A stretch of 64,000 bases of DNA from Hyphomicrobiales bacterium (GCA_900466475.1 UBMI01000014.1:186001-250000), one strand, 5' to 3'; counted from the stretch's first letter, positions 1 to 9,595 are shown. Notes: a model not told the origin generated them from the letters alone. Made by a program: numbers and translations.

Positions 1-27
1 CGCCAAGGCGATAACCACGGCACAATA

Positions 28-1419
28 TCAGGCCACGCGAAGATAGCTCGTCATGCCTGTCTTCTGATGCTCGATGATGTGGCAATGCAATAGCCAGTCA
101 CCCGGATTGTCAGCGACGAAGGCGAGCTGCACCTTTTCGTCCGGCTGAATGAGATAGGTGTCGGAGACGAGTGGCATCACCTCCCGTGTCGAGGACGAGA
201 TCACGGTGAAGCTCATGCCGTGCAGATGGATCGGATGCGTATGCGGCGTGACGTTTTCCAGGTTGAAGACGTAGCTCTTGCCGAGCTTCAGCTCAGCGAG
301 CGGTGCGGTCGGATCGGGCGTGTCGCCCGGCCACGGCACCTTGTTGATGGCCCAGAAGCTGTAGCCGAGCGTGCCGCAGATGCTTTCGACGGCGGCATTC
401 TCTGCGGTGGCGGACAAGACAAGTGGAATTGTCTCCGCGGAAGAAAGATCGGCCTTCGGCACCGGGTTTTCTGCAAGCGCGCCGAGATCGCCGATATTGC
501 GCTTCAGTGACTGCCCGGTGGCGCTGAGGCTCGCGATCACCTTCGGCGTCGTACCGCGAATATCTTCCAGCGTGGCGACCGCCCCTTCGCCATCCGGCAT
601 GCGAACGGCAAGGTCGAGCCGCTGTCCTGGTCCGATCTGCAGGAGATCGAGCGGGAAGCGCTTCGGTACCGGATTGCCGTCGATAGCGATAACCGTGGCA
701 TCTGCACCTTCCATCTTGAGCGAGAAGATGCGGGTCACGTCGGTGACGGCGATACGCAGGCGCACGAGCCCGCCCGCCGGTGCATCATATTTCGGCTCCT
801 GGTGCCAGTTGGCGGTCCGCACCGTTCCATAGGTGCCGGCCTTTGCTGCATCACGCGGGCGGAACGGCGCAATGAACTGACCATCGCCGCCAAGCCGCCA
901 ATCGCGCAGGTTGAGCACGATTTCGGCATCGAAGACGGGATCGGAGGGATCTTCCACGACGAGCACGCCGGTCATGCCGTGGCCCATCTGGGTCAGCGTG
1001 TTGCAGTGGGGGTGATACCAGAAGGTCCCAGCATCCGGCGGCGTGAAGAGATAATCGAAGCTGTCGTTCGTATAGACGTAGGGCTGCGTCATGAAGGGCA
1101 CGCCGTCCATCTTGTTGTCGATGCGCAGTCCGTGCCAGTGGATCGTCGTCGGTTCGTCCAGGCTGTTCGTCAGGCGCGCCGCATAGGCTTTGCCGCGCGG
1201 CATGCGCAGCACCGGCGGCAGCCCCTCGTCGCCCCATGTCATGATATCCCGCGTCGGTGCGGCATCCATGATCTGTGTCGCGGTCCTGCGCGCCGTCAGG
1301 ATGCGCGGCTCGGGCGCGGGCTCCGCCAGTCCGAAGCGCCCGGCAATCGCCATGCCCGCGCCATAGGCGCCGGCGACGGCGGAAGCCTTGAGCAGATTGC
1401 GGCGGGTGAGGAGGGGCAT
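28..1419 (-). CDS. multicopper oxidase, Tat-exported
   Basis: A laccase-like multicopper oxidase expected to oxidise phenolic or metal substrates in the periplasm. The copper motifs are all visible: THWHGLR, FWYHPHC, HTHPIHLHG near the C-terminus and HCHIIEHQKTGM at the end, so the three-cupredoxin fold looks complete at about 463 residues. The N-terminus MPLLTRRNLLKAS followed by an Ala/Gly-rich stretch is a twin-arginine signal, as expected for an enzyme folded with copper in the cytoplasm. I chose the ATG at 1419 because it puts the RR motif near the N-terminus. An in-frame ATG at 1473 with AAGG ten bases upstream is a real alternative and would give a longer n-region. The gene is divergent from aspS across about 250 bp. 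CumA- or CopA-like naming is possible, but the substrate cannot be read from sequence. Confidence 0.88.
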   Translation of the reverse strand: MPLLTRRNLLKASAVAGAYGAGMAIAGRFGLAEPAPEPRILTARRTATQIMDAAPTRDIMTWGDEGLPPVLRMPRGKAYAARLTNSLDEPTTIHWHGLRIDNKMDGVPFMTQPYVYTNDSFDYLFTPPDAGTFWYHPHCNTLTQMGHGMTGVLVVEDPSDPVFDAEIVLNLRDWRLGGDGQFIAPFRPRDAAKAGTYGTVRTANWHQEPKYDAPAGGLVRLRIAVTDVTRIFSLKMEGADATVIAIDGNPVPKRFPLDLLQIGPGQRLDLAVRMPDGEGAVATLEDIRGTTPKVIASLSATGQSLKRNIGDLGALAENPVPKADLSSAETIPLVLSATAENAAVESICGTLGYSFWAINKVPWPGDTPDPTAPLAELKLGKSYVFNLENVTPHTHPIHLHGMSFTVISSSTREVMPLVSDTYLIQPDEKVQLAFVADNPGDWLLHCHIIEHQKTGMTSYLRVA

Positions 1420-1670
1420 CGGCAGGTTCCGTCTTGAATGATGCCTCCTTTTAAAGTTGACTATCCTTTTCATCAATACGCAGCCTTCAGCCAAACTGCC
1501 GCAGCGCAAGTGTCCTGGCTCATTCGGAAACGAGGGAGCAAACGGCCCGCCGGCCGCGCCAAGTCTTGACAAATCAGAGCGTCCATGCGCTTGTCCGCCC
1601 GATTTTCTTGTCGGCGCTGCAGGTCTTCGGCCATGCCGCCGTCTTAAGCCAAATGCCAGGAATTGAGATC

Positions 1671-3461
1671 ATGCACCGCTACCGTAGCCACACATGCGCC
1701 GCTCTTCGTAAGTCGGACGTCGGCTCGAATGTCCGTATTTCCGGCTGGGTCCATCGTGTCCGAGATCATGGCGGCGTGCTGTTCATCGACCTTCGCGATC
1801 ACTACGGCATCACTCAGGTGGTTGCCGATCCGGACAGCCCGGCCTTCAAGATGGCCGAAACCGTTCGCGGCGAATGGGTGATCCGCATTGACGGCCTCGT
1901 CAAGGCGCGTACCGAAGACACCGTCAACAAGAACATGCCGACCGGCGAGATCGAACTCTACGCGCAGGAGATCGAAGTTCTCTCCGCCGCAAAGGAACTG
2001 CCGCTGCCGGTCTTCGGCGAGCCCGACTATCCGGAAGACGTTCGCCTCAAGTACCGCTTCCTCGATCTTCGCCGCGAAACGCTGCATAAGAACATCGTCA
2101 AGCGCACGCAGGTTATCTCCGCCATGCGCCGCGAAATGGGCAATGTCGGCTTCACCGAATATACGACGCCGATCCTGACGGCTTCCTCGCCGGAAGGCGC
2201 GCGCGACTTCCTCGTGCCGAGCCGTATCCATCCCGGCACTTTCTACGCCCTGCCGCAGGCTCCGCAGCAGTACAAGCAGCTGCTGATGGTTGCCGGTTTC
2301 GACCGCTACTTCCAGATCGCGCCCTGCTTCCGCGATGAAGACCCGCGTGCCGACCGCTTGCCGGGCGAGTTCTACCAGCTCGACCTCGAAATGAGCTTCG
2401 TGACCCAGGAGGACGTCTGGAACACGATGGGTCCGCTGATGACCGGCATTTTCGAGGAGTTCGCCGAAGGCAAGCCGGTCACCAAGGAATGGCCGCGTAT
2501 CCCTTATGACGAAGCGATCCGCAAATACGGCTCCGACAAGCCTGATCTGCGCAACCCGATCGTCATGGAAGCCGTAACCGACCATTTTGCCGGCTCCGGC
2601 TTCAAGGTCTTCGCCAACATGATCGCCTCCAACCCGAAGGTTCAGGTCTGGGCGATCCCGGCCAAGACCGGCGGTTCGCGCGCCTTTTGCGACCGCATGA
2701 ACGCCTGGGCGCAGAGCCAGGGCCAGCCCGGCCTCGGCTATATCTTCTGGCGCAAGGAAGGCGAAAAGCTCGAAGGCGCCGGCCCGCTTGCCAAGAACAT
2801 CGGCGAAGAGCGTACGGATGCCATCCGCAACCAGCTCGGCCTCGGTGACGGCGACGCCTGCTTCTTCGTCGCCGGCGAACCGGAAAAGTTCTACAAGTTT
2901 GCAGGCGAAGCCCGCAACCGCGCCGCCGACGAGCTGAACCTCATTGACCGCGATCGCTTCGAACTCTGCTGGATCGTCGATTTTCCGTTCTTCGAATGGA
3001 ACGAAGATGAGAAGAAGGTCGACTTCGCCCACAATCCGTTCTCTATGCCGCAGGGCGGCCTCGATGCGCTGACCAATCAGGATCCGCTGACGATCAAGGC
3101 CTTCCAGTACGACGCGGTCTGCAACGGCTTCGAAATCGCCTCTGGCTCGATCCGTAACCAGTCGCCGGAAACCATGGTCGCTGCCTTCGAAAAGGTGGGC
3201 CTGAGCCAGCAGGATGTCGAGGATCGTTTCGGCGGCCTCTACCGCGCCTTCCAGTACGGCGCGCCGCCGCATGGTGGTGCCGCCTTCGGTATCGACCGTA
3301 TCGTCATGCTGCTCGTCGGCGCGAAGAACCTGCGCGAAATCTCGCTCTTCCCGATGAACCAGCAGGCCCAGGATCTGCTGATGGGCGCGCCGACACCGGC
3401 AACGACCGCCCAGCTGCGCGAACTGGCGATCCGCCCGATCCCGCCGCAGAAGAAAGACTGA
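1671..3461 (+). CDS. aspS: aspartate--tRNA ligase
   Basis: Class II aminoacyl-tRNA synthetase of the bacterial AspRS type, 596 residues, the usual size. The N-terminal OB-fold anticodon-binding domain (about residues 1-110) is followed by the catalytic core, with motif 2 around FRDEDPRADRLPGEFYQLD, the bacterial GAD insertion domain in the middle and motif 3 at HGGAAFGIDRIVMLL. The start at 1671 is preceded by AGGAATTGAG and fits the family N-terminus; the upstream in-frame extension has no family similarity. His33 in the RDHGG segment matches the residue reported for non-discriminating AspRS enzymes, which also charge tRNA-Asn in organisms without AsnRS. A strong terminator follows directly. 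Confidence 0.97.
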   Translation: MHRYRSHTCAALRKSDVGSNVRISGWVHRVRDHGGVLFIDLRDHYGITQVVADPDSPAFKMAETVRGEWVIRIDGLVKARTEDTVNKNMPTGEIELYAQEIEVLSAAKELPLPVFGEPDYPEDVRLKYRFLDLRRETLHKNIVKRTQVISAMRREMGNVGFTEYTTPILTASSPEGARDFLVPSRIHPGTFYALPQAPQQYKQLLMVAGFDRYFQIAPCFRDEDPRADRLPGEFYQLDLEMSFVTQEDVWNTMGPLMTGIFEEFAEGKPVTKEWPRIPYDEAIRKYGSDKPDLRNPIVMEAVTDHFAGSGFKVFANMIASNPKVQVWAIPAKTGGSRAFCDRMNAWAQSQGQPGLGYIFWRKEGEKLEGAGPLAKNIGEERTDAIRNQLGLGDGDACFFVAGEPEKFYKFAGEARNRAADELNLIDRDRFELCWIVDFPFFEWNEDEKKVDFAHNPFSMPQGGLDALTNQDPLTIKAFQYDAVCNGFEIASGSIRNQSPETMVAAFEKVGLSQQDVEDRFGGLYRAFQYGAPPHGGAAFGIDRIVMLLVGAKNLREISLFPMNQQAQDLLMGAPTPATTAQLRELAIRPIPPQKKD

Positions 3462-3478
3462 GGCAGGCTTCACAAAAC

Positions 3479-3514
3479 AAAAAAGCCCGGCGAAGATATC
3501 GCCGGGCTTTTTTG
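3479..3514. terminator. bidirectional intrinsic terminator
   Basis: Nine-base-pair stem GCCCGGCGA (3485-3493) and TCGCCGGGC (3499-3507) with a five-base loop, A-rich on the left and T-rich on the right. It lies between the convergent genes aspS and the exported protein gene ending at 3531, and can serve both strands. Confidence 0.9.
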
Positions 3515-3530
3515 TTGGGTTGAGACGAAC

Positions 3531-4718
3531 TCAGTCGTTCGCCGAAACCTTCACCCCAAGCATCTGCGGCACCGTGTTCGGTGCACCCATGGCAGCACCG
3601 ACAATCATCGGGAATGCGACCGGCTTCTCAGGCGTGGCCTTGACGGTCAGGCTCTTCGGATTGTCGAGGAAGGTGCTGACCGCAGCCGAAATCGCGTTCT
3701 GCAGCTCCGGAATGTTGAGCTGCGCGAGCATGATCGGCGTCATCGCCTTCAGCGAATCCGCCATCTGCTGGCCGGAGACGTTCTGCTTCGAACCGGCATA
3801 GTCCAGCGCGCGCTTGGTGATCGACGCATCCTCGAAGCGGATCTGCGCGGAATCGAATGTCAGCTGCTGGGCAAGTCCGAGCATGGCGAGGCCGAGCGCC
3901 TGCTGTGCTTCTTCCTTGTTGGGGTTGGCTTCCGACTGCTTGACCGCGTCCTGCATCGATTTCATGAAGGCCATCGTGTAGCCAGAGATCTTGAAGCCGA
4001 AGTTCAGCTTGCCGACATTGGTGATGTCGAAAGATATCTCCGAGAGATCGATCGTGCCGGGCTCGATATCCCAGGCGCCCTTCATGGTGATGTCGCCCTG
4101 GATGTGCTGAAGAGCCAGTTTCTCGATCGCTTCCTTGCTGTCCGGGCTATCTCCGGCCTGGCTGAGATCGGCCTTCATGCTCTTGAAGGCGCCGTCAAAA
4201 TCGAAACCGGATTCATCTTCGCGCAGCGTTGCGTTCATGTCGCTTTCGAGTACCGAGAAGACCTCGGCACCATCCTTGACGACCTTGATCGGACCAGTAT
4301 GAGCGCTCTCGGCAAAGAACATGGAGTCGATCGTATCGCCCGGCTGGGCGGGAACGGAGATGTCGCCGAGCGTCATTTCCTGGGCGCTCACGGTCACGCC
4401 CTCCTTGGATGAACTGATGTCGGGGAAGGCTGCCTCTTCGATATAGTAGCCGCCGTCATCCTGCTCTTCGACGCCCGAGAGGGTGATGTCGCCGATGGCG
4501 ATCGGTTCGCCGGCATTCGGCTTGAAGCTGGTGTTCTTTAGCGTGACCGTCGTGCCGTCGATATCGACGGAATCGGCAGCCACTGTTCCGCCCTGCTGGC
4601 TGTAAGCGGCATTGATCTTTTTCAGGAGATCCTGGCCGTCCAGCGCGAACGCAGAACCAGCGAACGATAGAATGGCTGCGCTCGACAGCATCAGCCGCGT
4701 TGTGCGGTAAAAGGTCAT
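3531..4718 (-). CDS. exported protein of unknown function
   Basis: Not recognised beyond being a secreted protein. The 395-residue product starts with a clear Sec signal peptide (MTFYRTTRLMLSSAAILSF, cleavage likely after AFA), and the mature part has no cysteine and no further membrane segment. It is rich in alternating polar/hydrophobic stretches such as DITLSGVEEQ and EMTLGDISVP that suggest beta structure, with a helical middle (about residues 190-300). GGGGACTTTCTC precedes the ATG. It is a single gene, convergent with aspS and divergent from parC. A periplasmic or outer-membrane-associated role is likely; nothing in the sequence supports a specific function. Confidence 0.8.
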   Translation of the reverse strand: MTFYRTTRLMLSSAAILSFAGSAFALDGQDLLKKINAAYSQQGGTVAADSVDIDGTTVTLKNTSFKPNAGEPIAIGDITLSGVEEQDDGGYYIEEAAFPDISSSKEGVTVSAQEMTLGDISVPAQPGDTIDSMFFAESAHTGPIKVVKDGAEVFSVLESDMNATLREDESGFDFDGAFKSMKADLSQAGDSPDSKEAIEKLALQHIQGDITMKGAWDIEPGTIDLSEISFDITNVGKLNFGFKISGYTMAFMKSMQDAVKQSEANPNKEEAQQALGLAMLGLAQQLTFDSAQIRFEDASITKRALDYAGSKQNVSGQQMADSLKAMTPIMLAQLNIPELQNAISAAVSTFLDNPKSLTVKATPEKPVAFPMIVGAAMGAPNTVPQMLGVKVSAND

Positions 4719-4947
4719 GAGAAAGTCCCCTGGATGGCAAGTGCCGTTGACTATTACAAAGAAGCTACTGCGGAACGGTCCGGCTTTATATTTGCAGACC
4801 CCTAAATTTTTATTGAGAGGATAGGCAAACAGAGTCCAAATTCAGCTGTCACCTTTTACAGCTTTCGTGTCAGCATGAAGACGTCATCCACAGCCGGAGC
4901 GCCCGGATTCCTTGCCCCACAGGGGTTTCTGAGCTAGTCAGGGTTCC

Positions 4948-7203
4948 ATGGGACAAGAGATTTTACCGCCTTCCGGCGGAGACGACGATAATATTCAACC
5001 GGTCGACCTGAAGGCGGCGCTCGAAGAGCGCTACCTTCGTTATGCCTTGTCGACCATCATGCACCGCGCCCTGCCTGATGTGCGCGATGGCCTGAAGCCA
5101 GTCCATCGCCGCATCGTCTACGCGATGAACGACATGGGTCTGCGCCCCAACGCGGCCTTCAGGAAATGCGCCAAGATCGTCGGCGAAGTGATGGGTAACT
5201 ATCACCCGCATGGCGACCAGTCGATCTATGACGCGCTGGCGCGCTTGGCGCAGGATTTCTCGCAGCGCTATACGCTGGTGAACGGCCAGGGCAATTTCGG
5301 CAATATCGACGGCGACAGTCCCGCCGCCATGCGATACACCGAATCGAAGATGACCGCGGTCTCCGAGCTGCTGCTCGAAGGCATCGATCAGGATGCCGTC
5401 GATTTCCGCGATACTTACGACGAATCCAATTCGGAGCCGATCGTTCTTCCCGGCGCTTTCCCGAACCTTCTCGCGAACGGTTCGTCGGGTATCGCCGTCG
5501 GCATGGCGACGTCCATTCCTTCGCACAACGTGCATGAGGTCTGCGACGCAGCACTGCATCTGATCAAGCATCCCGATGCCACGGTCGAAAAGCTCGTCGA
5601 ATTCATCCCTGGTCCCGATTTCCCGACCGGGGGCATCATCATCGATAACAGAGAAAGCATCATCGAGAGCTACCGCACCGGTCGTGGCGGTTTTCGCGTG
5701 CGCGCAAAATGGGAAACGGAAGATCTCGGCCGCGGCGGCTATCAGATCGTTATCACCGAAATTCCCTTCCAGGTGCAGAAGTCGCGCCTGATCGAAAAGA
5801 TCGCCGAACTCCTGATCGCCCGCAAGCTGCCGCTCCTGGAAGATATCAGGGACGAATCGGCCGAGGATATTCGTGTCGTGCTGGTGCCGAAGAGCCGCAC
5901 CGTCGATCCGACGATCCTCATGGAATCCATGTTCAAGCTGACGGAGCTGGAAAGCCGCTTTCCGCTGAACATGAACGTCTTGTCGATGGGCGTCATCCCG
6001 CGCGTGATGGCGCTGAACGAAGTGCTGAAGGAGTGGCTGGCGCACCGCCGCGAGGTCCTCCAGCGCCGCTCGCGCTTCCGCCTTGCTGCTATCGACAGGC
6101 GCCTCGAAATCCTCGGCGGCCTGCTCGTTGCCTACCTCAATATCGATGAGGTGATCCGTATCATCCGCGAAGAGGATGAGCCGAAGCCTGTCATGATGAA
6201 ACGCTGGGACCTGACCGACGTTCAGGTCGAAGCGATCCTCAACATGCGGCTGCGCGCCCTGCGCAAGCTCGAAGAATTCGAGATCCGCAAGGAGCACGAC
6301 GAACTCACCAAGGAAAAGGCCGATATCGAGGCGCTGCTCGCTTCCGACGAGAAGCAGTGGCAGACGGTCTCCTGGGAAATCGGCGAGGTGAAGAAGAAAT
6401 TCGCCAAGGCGACCGAGATCGGCCGCCGCCGCACGCAGTTTGCCGAAGCGCCTGACGCCGACGAAGAAGCCGTCCAGCACGCGATGATCGAGAAGGAACC
6501 GATCACCGTCGTCGTCTCCGAAAAGGGCTGGATCCGCGCTTTGAAGGGCCACATTTCCGATACGTCGACATTGGCCTTCAAGGAAGGCGACGGCCTGAAG
6601 GTGGCTTTCCCGGCACAGACGACGGACAAGATCCTGATCGTCACGACCGGCGGCAAGGTCTTCACGCTCGGCGGCGACAAGCTGCCCGGCGGCCGCGGCC
6701 ATGGCGAGCCGCTGCGCATCATGATCGACATGGAAAACGATCAGGACGTGCTGACTGCCTTCGTCCACGATGCGGCACGCAAGATGCTGATCGTCTCGAC
6801 GGTCGGCAACGGCTTCGTGGTGCCAGAAGCGGAAATGGTCGCCAATACCCGCAAGGGCAAGCAGATCATGAACGTCTCCATGCCGGATGAGACCAAGCTT
6901 CTCGTGCCCGTGACCGGCGATCACATCGCCGTCGTCGGTGAAAACCGCAAGATGCTGGTCTTCCCGCTGAGCCAGGTGCCGGAAATGACGCGCGGCAAGG
7001 GCGTGCGCCTGCAGCGCTACAAGGATGGCGGCATTTCCGATGTTCGCTGCTTTGCCATCACCGATGGCTTGAGCTGGGAAGACAGTGCCGGCCGCACCTT
7101 CACCAAGAACAAGGACGAGCTTGCCGAGTGGCTGGCGGACCGCGCCACCGCCGGCCGCACTGTGCCGAAGGGCTTTCCACGCAGCGGCAAATTCGCCGGC
7201 TGA
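4948..7203 (+). CDS. parC: DNA topoisomerase IV subunit A
   Basis: ParC, the DNA-cleaving subunit that with ParE decatenates daughter chromosomes. The winged-helix cleavage domain contains the catalytic tyrosine Tyr130 in AAMRYTE and the quinolone-region segment YHPHGDQSIYDAL (about residues 85-97). The tower and coiled-coil region follows, and then a C-terminal beta-propeller domain with repeats such as GGKVFTLGGDKLPGGRGHGEP. At 751 residues it has the usual ParC length and a shorter tail than GyrA; it lacks the GyrA box QRRGGKG. The start ATG at 4948 gives MGQEILPP, normal for rhizobial ParC. Single-gene unit, followed by a GC-rich hairpin. Confidence 0.95.
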   Translation: MGQEILPPSGGDDDNIQPVDLKAALEERYLRYALSTIMHRALPDVRDGLKPVHRRIVYAMNDMGLRPNAAFRKCAKIVGEVMGNYHPHGDQSIYDALARLAQDFSQRYTLVNGQGNFGNIDGDSPAAMRYTESKMTAVSELLLEGIDQDAVDFRDTYDESNSEPIVLPGAFPNLLANGSSGIAVGMATSIPSHNVHEVCDAALHLIKHPDATVEKLVEFIPGPDFPTGGIIIDNRESIIESYRTGRGGFRVRAKWETEDLGRGGYQIVITEIPFQVQKSRLIEKIAELLIARKLPLLEDIRDESAEDIRVVLVPKSRTVDPTILMESMFKLTELESRFPLNMNVLSMGVIPRVMALNEVLKEWLAHRREVLQRRSRFRLAAIDRRLEILGGLLVAYLNIDEVIRIIREEDEPKPVMMKRWDLTDVQVEAILNMRLRALRKLEEFEIRKEHDELTKEKADIEALLASDEKQWQTVSWEIGEVKKKFAKATEIGRRRTQFAEAPDADEEAVQHAMIEKEPITVVVSEKGWIRALKGHISDTSTLAFKEGDGLKVAFPAQTTDKILIVTTGGKVFTLGGDKLPGGRGHGEPLRIMIDMENDQDVLTAFVHDAARKMLIVSTVGNGFVVPEAEMVANTRKGKQIMNVSMPDETKLLVPVTGDHIAVVGENRKMLVFPLSQVPEMTRGKGVRLQRYKDGGISDVRCFAITDGLSWEDSAGRTFTKNKDELAEWLADRATAGRTVPKGFPRSGKFAG

Positions 7204-7218
7204 TCCGGGAATTTTGAG

Positions 7219-7241
7219 GCTCCGCCCTTGGCGGGCGGAGC
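7219..7241 (+). terminator. GC-rich hairpin after parC
   Basis: Perfect nine-base-pair stem GCTCCGCCC / GGGCGGAGC with a five-base loop, starting 16 bases after the parC stop. No T-run follows, so it is either a weak or Rho-assisted terminator or a 3'-end stabilising structure. Confidence 0.5.
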
Positions 7242-7370
7242 AATTCCTCTATCTCAGTCCTGTCACCAAAAAGAAAGGCCAACAAGAAGGGCAACGTCGT
7301 TCCGCGGGCGGGCGGGATGGCCATAAGCCGTGCGCTTGGAAGAGCGTGCGAACACAACGGAGGAATGCCG

Positions 7371-7868
7371 ATGGCCGCCGCAAATACCATCAAACTGCAT
7401 GTCGCCCACAGCTACAGGGCGCCCCCTGCCACGGTCTATGATGCCTGGCTCAATCCCCAAATTGCCCGCCGCTTTTTATTCGCAACCGATGACGGCCATG
7501 TCGTGCGCGCCGATATCGAGCCGCGCGTCGGCGGCCGCTTCATCATCGTCGACCGCCGCCCGACCGGCGACGCCTTTCATCACGGCGTATTCCTGGAACT
7601 GAAGCGCCCCCGACACATCGTGTTTTGCTTCTCGGTCGAGGAACACGACCACAATTGCGATCGCGTCGAAATCGACATCGAGCCACTCGGTAGCGGCAGC
7701 CGCCTGACCCTCACGCACGAGATGTGCGCGGAATGGGCGGAATACGAAGAAAAGACCCGTCAGGGCTGGACACATATCGTCGAAGGGCTGGATCGGGAAC
7801 TGGAGCTTTCGCCAGGTTCGAAACGATCGAACCCCGAAGCCGGCCAGTCTGCAGGGGCTGCGGCCTGA
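7371..7868 (+). CDS. SRPBCC/AHSA1-domain protein
   Basis: A 165-residue START-like (SRPBCC) protein of the AHSA1 group, which form a hydrophobic ligand-binding cup. The family signature is the N-terminal HSYRAPPATVYDAWLNPQIARRF, the central VGGRFIIVDRR and the C-terminal GWTHIVEGLDREL helix. Members occur as putative lipid carriers, stress proteins or partners of ArsR regulators; no ArsR gene is adjacent here. The start at 7371 is favoured because GGAGGA ends six bases upstream; the ATG at 7365 is too close to the ribosome binding site. It sits alone between parC and a convergent transporter gene. Confidence 0.8.
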   Translation: MAAANTIKLHVAHSYRAPPATVYDAWLNPQIARRFLFATDDGHVVRADIEPRVGGRFIIVDRRPTGDAFHHGVFLELKRPRHIVFCFSVEEHDHNCDRVEIDIEPLGSGSRLTLTHEMCAEWAEYEEKTRQGWTHIVEGLDRELELSPGSKRSNPEAGQSAGAAA

Positions 7869-7940
7869 GCGAACTGCGTGATCATCATCGCGTCCTGTGA
7901 CAACAAAGTAATAACAGAAGATAAGCTATAACCGCCCTGG

Positions 7941-8819
7941 TCAAGCGAGTTGAACGTTTCTGCCCCTCGCCATCCAGACGGAATGGGCGGCGATCGCCGC
8001 AACCAGTACCGCACCGCCGACAAGCGTCATCGCGGCTGGCGTTTCGGCGAAGATCAGCCAGACCCAAATCGGTGCAAGCACCGTTTCCAACAGGTAGAAC
8101 ATCCCGACTTCAGGCGCGGAAAGATATCGTGGTCCCGTCGCCAGGCACCAGAAGGCGACCGGCATCATGATGGCGCCGTTGAAGACGATCCAGCCGGGGT
8201 GAGCGATTGAAAGTCCCGTAGGCAGGACCTGCACCAGGCCGAGTGCTGCCGGCAGGATTGCGGCAAGCAGCGGCACGAAACCCATCTCCCGGCGCGAGGC
8301 ACGACCGACTGTGATGGCGGCGGCAAGCACCAGCGCGCTTAAAAGCGACATGGCGTCACCGAAGACGTGGCCGCTCGAAAGTCCCTCGCGCACGATCAGG
8401 CCGACCCCGAAGATCATGATCAGCATCGCGATCAAGGTCACCGGCTGCGGCTTCTCCTTGAGAAATAGCCACGACAGCAGTGCTCCGAACATCGGGTTGA
8501 AGGCAACGATGAAGACGACGTTCGCCGTGGACGTATTGAAGACCGCCAAGACGAAGGTGACGGAAGAAAGCCCATAGAGCAGTCCGGCCAGCAGGCCGGG
8601 GCGACCGGGCACGAGCGGCGGCCACCTGCCTGAGAACAGGCGCATCGCAAGCAGGATGACGAATGTGGCAAGGACCGTCGCCAGGCTTCGCGCGCTGAGG
8701 ATCGACCAGATATCGCCATCGGCGAGGCGAACGAGTGGAATATCCATGGAAAGTGCCAGTCCGCCGACCGCTGTCAGCAACAGGCCCTTCCGATGATCGG
8801 AAAGGTGGGGAGGGGGCAT
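7941..8819 (-). CDS. EamA-family (DMT) transporter
   Basis: Inner membrane permease of the drug/metabolite transporter superfamily, 292 residues with about ten hydrophobic helices in two EamA repeats (about residues 10-140 and 150-285). Characteristic segments are VVFIVAFNPMFGALLSWLFLKEKP at the end of repeat one and YLLETVLAPIWVWLIFAETP in repeat two. The substrate is unknown; relatives export amino acids, nucleosides or drugs. Its start codon shares one base with the stop of bpt (TGATG), so the two are translationally coupled and probably one operon. Confidence 0.85.
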   Translation of the reverse strand: MPPPHLSDHRKGLLLTAVGGLALSMDIPLVRLADGDIWSILSARSLATVLATFVILLAMRLFSGRWPPLVPGRPGLLAGLLYGLSSVTFVLAVFNTSTANVVFIVAFNPMFGALLSWLFLKEKPQPVTLIAMLIMIFGVGLIVREGLSSGHVFGDAMSLLSALVLAAAITVGRASRREMGFVPLLAAILPAALGLVQVLPTGLSIAHPGWIVFNGAIMMPVAFWCLATGPRYLSAPEVGMFYLLETVLAPIWVWLIFAETPAAMTLVGGAVLVAAIAAHSVWMARGRNVQLA

Positions 8820-9595
8820 CAGTCCTGGGGATCGTCCTCGAGAGAAGAGGGATCGAAACGTTCCCAGCCGCGCGGCGTCAGATGTTCCTGCGGCTGGAAG
8901 CGCGTCTTGTAATCCATCTTCCGCGATCCTTGAACCCAGTAGCCGAGATAGACATGCGGCAGGCCGAGTGCCCTGGTGCGGTGCACGTGGTCGAGGATCA
9001 TGAAAGTGCCGAGCGAACGCCGGTCGAGGTCCGGATTAAAGTAGGAATAGACCATGGAAAGGCCGTCGCTCATCGTGTCGGTCAGCGCGGCGGCAAGCAA
9101 CTCGCCCTTGGGACGCGTCTCCAGGCCGGAGCCTTCCTCGCGGCGACGATATTCGATGATCTTCGTATTCACATGCGTGTCTTCCACCATGATCGCATAG
9201 TCGAGCACGGTCATGTCGGACATGCCGCCCTGCTGGTGGCGATAATCGAGATAGCGGCGGAAGAGCGAATATTGCTCGCTCGATGGCTGGGCAGGGAATT
9301 CCGTTGCGATGATGTCGGAATTGTTCGCCAGAACCCGCTTCATCGATTTGGTAGGCTGAAACTCCTGTGCCAGGATCCGCACCGAGACGCAGGCCCGACA
9401 GGCCTCGCAGGCGGGGCGGTAGGCGATATTCTGGGAACGGCGAAAGCCGCCCTGAGTCAAAATGTCGTTCATCTCTGCAGCGCGCGGACCGACGAGGTGA
9501 GTGAAGACCTTGCGCTCCATCTCATGCGGCAGATACGGACACGTAGCCGGAGCCGTCAGATAAAACTGCGGGGATGGCGTAGTCTGGGTATTCAT
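8819..9595 (-). CDS. bpt: aspartate/glutamate leucyltransferase
   Basis: N-end rule aminoacyl-tRNA:protein transferase that adds leucine to proteins with N-terminal Asp or Glu, marking them for ClpS/ClpAP. The N-terminal domain carries the cysteine signature CPYLPHE and CEACRACVSVR, and the C-terminal GNAT-like domain includes SMVYSYFNPDLDRRSLGTFMILDHV and YLGYWVQGSRKMDYK. From the ATG at 9595 the protein is 258 residues, the family length; an ATG at 9649 would add 18 residues unlike the family. It overlaps the downstream transporter gene by one base. Confidence 0.9.
   Translation of the reverse strand: MNTQTTPSPQFYLTAPATCPYLPHEMERKVFTHLVGPRAAEMNDILTQGGFRRSQNIAYRPACEACRACVSVRILAQEFQPTKSMKRVLANNSDIIATEFPAQPSSEQYSLFRRYLDYRHQQGGMSDMTVLDYAIMVEDTHVNTKIIEYRRREEGSGLETRPKGELLAAALTDTMSDGLSMVYSYFNPDLDRRSLGTFMILDHVHRTRALGLPHVYLGYWVQGSRKMDYKTRFQPQEHLTPRGWERFDPSSLEDDPQD

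Noticed and set aside
1644..3473. 609-codon open frame antisense to aspS
   Set aside because: A shadow of the GC-rich codon pattern of aspS. The product is Arg/His/Ala-rich without any family resemblance, and aspS is certain.
4963..6924. 653-codon open frame antisense to parC
   Set aside because: Same cause: third-position GC bias leaves the opposite strand open. No start signal or recognisable domain.
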